From Anaerolineae bacterium (GTDB lineage Bacteria; Chloroflexota; Anaerolineae; Anaerolineales; UBA11579), in NCBI GenBank assembly GCA_004297445.1, contig SCUK01000045.1, positions 1-64,000 on the forward strand: 64,000 nt of DNA, written 5' to 3'. Under the pieces are notes generated by a model that searched no databases, was not told the DNA's origin, and saw nothing but the letters and a program-made list of their open reading frames with translations. Made by a program: the position numbers and the translations under genes. Shown here one piece after another: positions 61,848-64,000 of this stretch. Numbering within the stretch: the first letter of the stretch is position 1; every line of letters starts with the position of its first letter.

Positions 61848-63764
61848 ATGAAGCGACGTATTCCGCGGCCAGACCCCGGCACGGCCCGTCTGAATCGCAA
61901 CGAAATCCAACAATATTTCCGGCTGGCCCGCACCTACCTGCGGCCCTACTGGCGTGAAGCCATCGTATTGGTCATCGGCTATTTTGCCTTCACGGGCCTG
62001 AATGTCATTCAGCCGCTTGTGATGGCCCCGGTGTTGGACATCGCAATTGGCAATCAGAGTATTTTCGAAGCGTCTCCAACGGATGCCCAATTGGATTGGA
62101 ACAATCTCGATTTGAATAACCTGGGCAAATTTATGCTCGTTCGACTGGGATTGAACTCGCTGGGCGCCTGGGAAATCATTAGCACCCTTGCCATTGTCTA
62201 CCTGGTTATCACCTTCCTGCTTAATCTGATAAATTATGCAAATACATTACTGGCGGTTCGCATCCGCAACCGGGCGCGCGTGGATATGCAACGCGACCTG
62301 TTCCAGCACCTCTTTGCCCTTTCGCTTGACTTCTTCAACCGCCAGCAATCAGGCGAACTGGTTTCTCGCCTGGAACAGGATACCCGCGCCACGGTCAGCA
62401 ACCTCGAATCCGTAGCCCGAAACGTCATCGTCTCGCCTATCCTGATTGGGGTGTACGGCTACCTGCTGGTGAATACCAGCCTGCAGCTCACCGCCATCGT
62501 AATCGTCGCCGGAGTGCTCCAGTTCTGGGTCAGCCGGATTATCCGCTCTCCGATCCGGCGGCTGATCATCAAACAGCAGAGCGTAATGGCACGCGCGGGC
62601 GCTTACTTGCAAGAAATGTTTTCGTCCGCGCGAGTAGTCAAAACGTTTGTGGCTGAAGAATATGCATTGGGCAGACTGAAAGCTGAACTCAAAGATGTCT
62701 ACGCCGCTCAAATGCGCTATGCCTATCTGAAGCAATCAGACCTGCCGCTTACCGGCATTATCAACGGCATCACCAACGTGACCATTCTGTTCCTTGTAGC
62801 CCGTGAACTCATCTCCGGTGCGCTTACGCCAACGGGTTTCTTCCTCTACTTGTATGTGGGCCGCAGCGTACTTGGACCTATTAATTCGCTGGTGCTGACC
62901 TACAATGCCGTCCAGCAGATGCTAGCCTCCGAACAGCGCTTGCGGGAACTGATGGACCAGCAGCCCTCCGTCCAATCCGGACCGGTTACACCGCAAACCT
63001 TCGAGACGGGAATCACGCTGCGCGAGGTTTCGTTCCATTACGGGGATGAGCCGACCCTCAACGAAGTCAGTTTCGAAGTCAAAAAGGGCGAGATGGTGGC
63101 CCTGGTGGGACCAAGTGGAGCGGGCAAATCCACACTTACAGATCTGATTCTGCGCTTTTATGACCCGCAGACCGGGGGAATCATGATGGATGGGCGTGAC
63201 ATCCGCGAGCTGGACCTGAAGGCCTACCGCCGGTTCTTTGGCACAGTTTCTCAGGAGAGCCTGTTGTTTAATGCGAGCGTGGCTGAAAATATTGCCTATG
63301 CTCGTACGGAGATCACGCGCGCACAGATCATTGCGGCTGCTCAGGTAGCGAACGCTCACGAGTTCATTGAGCAACTGCCTCAGGGGTATGACACGACGAT
63401 TGGTGACCGGGGGGTGCTGATTTCCGGCGGCCAGCGCCAGCGCCTTGCCATAGCCCGTGCCGTTGTGCGCCAGCCGCAGATTCTTATTCTGGACGAAGCC
63501 ACCAGTTCGCTGGACAGTCTTTCAGAGCGCCTGGTGCAGGATGCCATTGACCGCGTGATTCAGAACACCACCGCGATTGTCATTGCGCATCGTCTTTCCA
63601 CTGTGCGCAATGCCCACAAGATCGTTGTGCTTGACCAGGGCCGTGTGGTGGATATCGGCAAACACGGTGAACTTATGAAGCGTTGCGCTCTATATCATGA
63701 ACTGGCCACACTGCAATTTGGGGAGACCGACTCCCCAACTGATGAAGGATCAGGAGACTCATGA
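61848..63764 (+). CDS. ABC exporter, fused permease and ATPase (MsbA-like)
   Basis: This 638-residue protein has a six-helix membrane domain (about 30-330) and an ATPase domain (about 375-630): Walker A GPSGAGKST near 422, signature LISGGQRQRLAIARA near 525, Walker B LILDEATSS. It resembles lipid-A and glycolipid flippases and would form a homodimer to export a lipid-linked product of this operon. It may compensate for the broken flippase in the other glycan cluster. It abuts its neighbour and overlaps the next gene by 4 bp. Confidence 0.9.
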   Translation: MKRRIPRPDPGTARLNRNEIQQYFRLARTYLRPYWREAIVLVIGYFAFTGLNVIQPLVMAPVLDIAIGNQSIFEASPTDAQLDWNNLDLNNLGKFMLVRLGLNSLGAWEIISTLAIVYLVITFLLNLINYANTLLAVRIRNRARVDMQRDLFQHLFALSLDFFNRQQSGELVSRLEQDTRATVSNLESVARNVIVSPILIGVYGYLLVNTSLQLTAIVIVAGVLQFWVSRIIRSPIRRLIIKQQSVMARAGAYLQEMFSSARVVKTFVAEEYALGRLKAELKDVYAAQMRYAYLKQSDLPLTGIINGITNVTILFLVARELISGALTPTGFFLYLYVGRSVLGPINSLVLTYNAVQQMLASEQRLRELMDQQPSVQSGPVTPQTFETGITLREVSFHYGDEPTLNEVSFEVKKGEMVALVGPSGAGKSTLTDLILRFYDPQTGGIMMDGRDIRELDLKAYRRFFGTVSQESLLFNASVAENIAYARTEITRAQIIAAAQVANAHEFIEQLPQGYDTTIGDRGVLISGGQRQRLAIARAVVRQPQILILDEATSSLDSLSERLVQDAIDRVIQNTTAIVIAHRLSTVRNAHKIVVLDQGRVVDIGKHGELMKRCALYHELATLQFGETDSPTDEGSGDS

Positions 63765-64000
63765 ACAAAAAACTTGTGCGCGTGAATAGCACAGGCCGTA
63801 GCGGCACCAAATTTCTCGCCGAATTATTTGCCGACCAGGGCTATTGCGCTTTCCACGAAGATCTGTATGCTGGCGAGCCCAGTTCAGCCATCATTGAATA
63901 CCAGAAGATGCTTGGCAACGCCTGGCTGAACGAACGCGAATGGTATTACGATCACCCCTCCAGTTTCCCGAAACCGTACTACCGGACCGTGCTGGCTTTG
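63761..64000 (+). CDS. Sulfotransferase-like protein 4, truncated at the window edge
   Basis: The 80 visible codons start MNKKLVRVNSTGRSGTKFLA, with the PAPS-like loop at about 10-19, and continue WLNEREWYYDHPSSFPKPYY before the window ends. The start overlaps the exporter stop (ATGA). The stop and most of the protein are outside the window, so the family is inferred from the loop only. Confidence 0.6.
   Translation, partial: MNKKLVRVNSTGRSGTKFLAELFADQGYCAFHEDLYAGEPSSAIIEYQKMLGNAWLNEREWYYDHPSSFPKPYYRTVLAL

Overview
The window looks like a piece of a Chloroflexota chromosome, probably an Anaerolineae-type lineage. This is inferred from gene content and style: GC-rich coding, a Rex regulator with autoregulatory sites, SpoVS without sporulation genes, lipoproteins with long Thr/Pro-rich linkers, a DoxX protein and an MreB-like protein joined to ATP synthase genes. 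I saw no rRNA, tRNA, insertion sequence, phage or CRISPR array. Coding density is high and the genes sit in short operons on both strands.

Layout. 0.1-9.8 kb: spoVS, a deoxynucleoside kinase overlapping an ATP-grasp/PEP-binding protein, the DNA polymerase clamp dnaN, a long SDR-like protein, an AAC(3)-type acetyltransferase, a crotonase and a DoxX protein. 10-17 kb: a small four-helix membrane protein, a class-V aminotransferase, two tandem membrane TIR proteins and a secreted gluzincin-type peptidase. 16.6-25 kb: nadD-obg, rex with two phased operator-like sites, and an F1-only ATP synthase operon (atpA-G-D-C) whose fifth gene is an MreB-like protein with a degraded nucleotide site. 25-28.7 kb: an M6-type metalloprotease lipoprotein, a coiled-coil J-domain protein and a YcaQ/AlkX-like glycosylase.

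28.8-38.2 kb is a surface-glycan cluster on the minus strand: two cytidylyltransferases, each beside a 2-hydroxyacid dehydrogenase, an SDR, a DUF115 protein, two glycosyltransferases, a methyltransferase and a flippase reduced to a pseudogene. 38.2-46.4 kb: an ArsC-like protein with Ser in place of its nucleophilic Cys, a CcrM-type DNA methyltransferase, oligoendopeptidase F, a lipoprotein, a DinB protein, a hydrolase, a second deoxynucleoside kinase and a nucleotidyltransferase. 46.4-53.4 kb: a sensor kinase, then a GntR-slipin-membrane protein-YhfC-ABC transporter-zinc ribbon run that contains two parS centromere sites and, directly before the GntR gene, a 64-bp array of 8-bp repeats.

54.3-64.0 kb holds the most coherent unusual system: a winged-helix regulator with its own promoter and a palindromic operator, then genes coupled end to end for nonulosonic (sialic-type) acid synthesis and activation, a methyltransferase, a GT-B-like protein, four sulfotransferase-like proteins and an ABC exporter. 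It reads as a machine for making and exporting a sulfated, nonulosonate-containing surface glycan and continues past the right edge. Several genes also show a -10 box placed so that transcription should begin at or beside the start codon, suggesting leaderless mRNAs.
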